NCBI GenBank assembly: GCA_033557465.1
Contig: CM066033.1
Coordinates: 910,620,808-910,684,807 of the forward strand
Reading direction: 5' to 3'
DNA: 64,000 bases
From: Ichthyophis bannanicus
Lineage: Eukaryota > Chordata > Amphibia > Gymnophiona > Ichthyophiidae
Position 1 is the stretch's first letter; each line of letters begins with the position of its first letter. The notes beneath the pieces were generated by a model. The model ran no database searches. It was not told the origin of the DNA and saw only the letters and a program-made list of their open reading frames with translations. A program made the position numbers and the translations under genes. Positions 63,701 to 64,000 of the stretch are shown here, in pieces.

Positions 63701-64000
63701 GACACTCAGGAGGCAGTCGGATGATCTAAACAATATTCTCATGATTCTTGCTTGAAGCTTCACTGCTGACCCCTGATATCCAGATGGTAAAAGGAAAGCC
63801 AGAAGCGTAGGACAGATAGTGTACCAAGATAACCATGGTAGATTGAAGTTATGGGCCACAGTTAGAGCTGTGGGTCACTGCAGTCTCTGTGTCATCATCT
63901 ATTTTCTCTATTTCACATTCCTATGTGGTTTCTTGAGGAAATCCTTGTAGATCTAGCATACTGCAGCTTGAAAATGGAAAGAGGATTTCAATAGTGTCTG
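63701..64000 (+). other. PREB 3' UTR (start)
   Basis: Non-coding sequence after the PREB stop. No AATAAA or ATTAAA is visible before the window end, so the poly(A) site is beyond 64000. Confidence 0.6.

Overview
This is vertebrate nuclear DNA. The only host gene I can support is PREB (the SEC12-type guanine-nucleotide exchange factor of the ER). It is seen as its last three coding exons on the + strand: 27562-27634, 28008-28167 and 63606-63700. Splice sites and intron phases agree across all three. Nearly everything else is retrotransposon sequence. The mix of DIRS-type tyrosine-recombinase elements, Penelope-like elements, CR1, L2 and L1 LINEs and a MIR-like SINE, together with a 35.4 kb last PREB intron, suggests an amphibian with a large genome. 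A caecilian is my best guess; a reptile or lungfish cannot be excluded by reading alone.

Left part (1-27561, upstream of or within an earlier PREB intron). Positions 1-8200 are the 3' part of a DIRS element (DIRS-A1), interrupted by a full-length 6.2 kb L1 (1835-8003) with a ~20 bp target duplication. Positions 8848-25815 are one antisense CR1 LINE, split by an antisense L2 (9050-11738) and by an antisense SINE. The SINE is split by a second DIRS element (DIRS-C, 13879-22769), which itself carries a sense L2 with an open 867-codon frame (16561-19395). That is four layers of insertion. A second SINE lies just upstream of the first PREB exon.

Right part (28168-63605, the last PREB intron). In order: an L2 remnant, two CR1 remnants, an L1 3' end and a Tc1-like terminus. 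Then comes a ~7 kb near-perfect palindrome made of two head-to-head copies of the 3' half of a Penelope-like element (PLE-2, 33218-40202), with a hammerhead-ribozyme-like motif at each outer end. Its left arm contains a 1555 bp LTR-like insertion (TG...CA, 4 bp target duplication) whose U3 holds a 310-codon open frame. Next is an antisense Penelope-like element (PLE-1, 40203-54215). It is split by a 116 bp ribozyme-bearing insert with a perfect 14 bp target duplication, and by DIRS-A2 (42125-53526), which is split by DIRS-B (46461-52228). A decayed Tc1 transposon and a fourth DIRS element (DIRS-D, 56683-62685) follow, then the terminal PREB exon.

Four DIRS copies of two lineages (A/B and C/D) each show inverted terminal repeats and an internal complementary region. 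Because several families occur twice in the window, uninterrupted copies act as empty sites. They show directly that DIRS integration leaves no target duplication, while the L1, LTR and ribozyme insert do. All element genes carry frameshifts or stops except L1 ORF1, the DIRS-A2 gag and the L2-II frame. DIRS-B has a Gag-RT-RNase H frame with only two internal stops.
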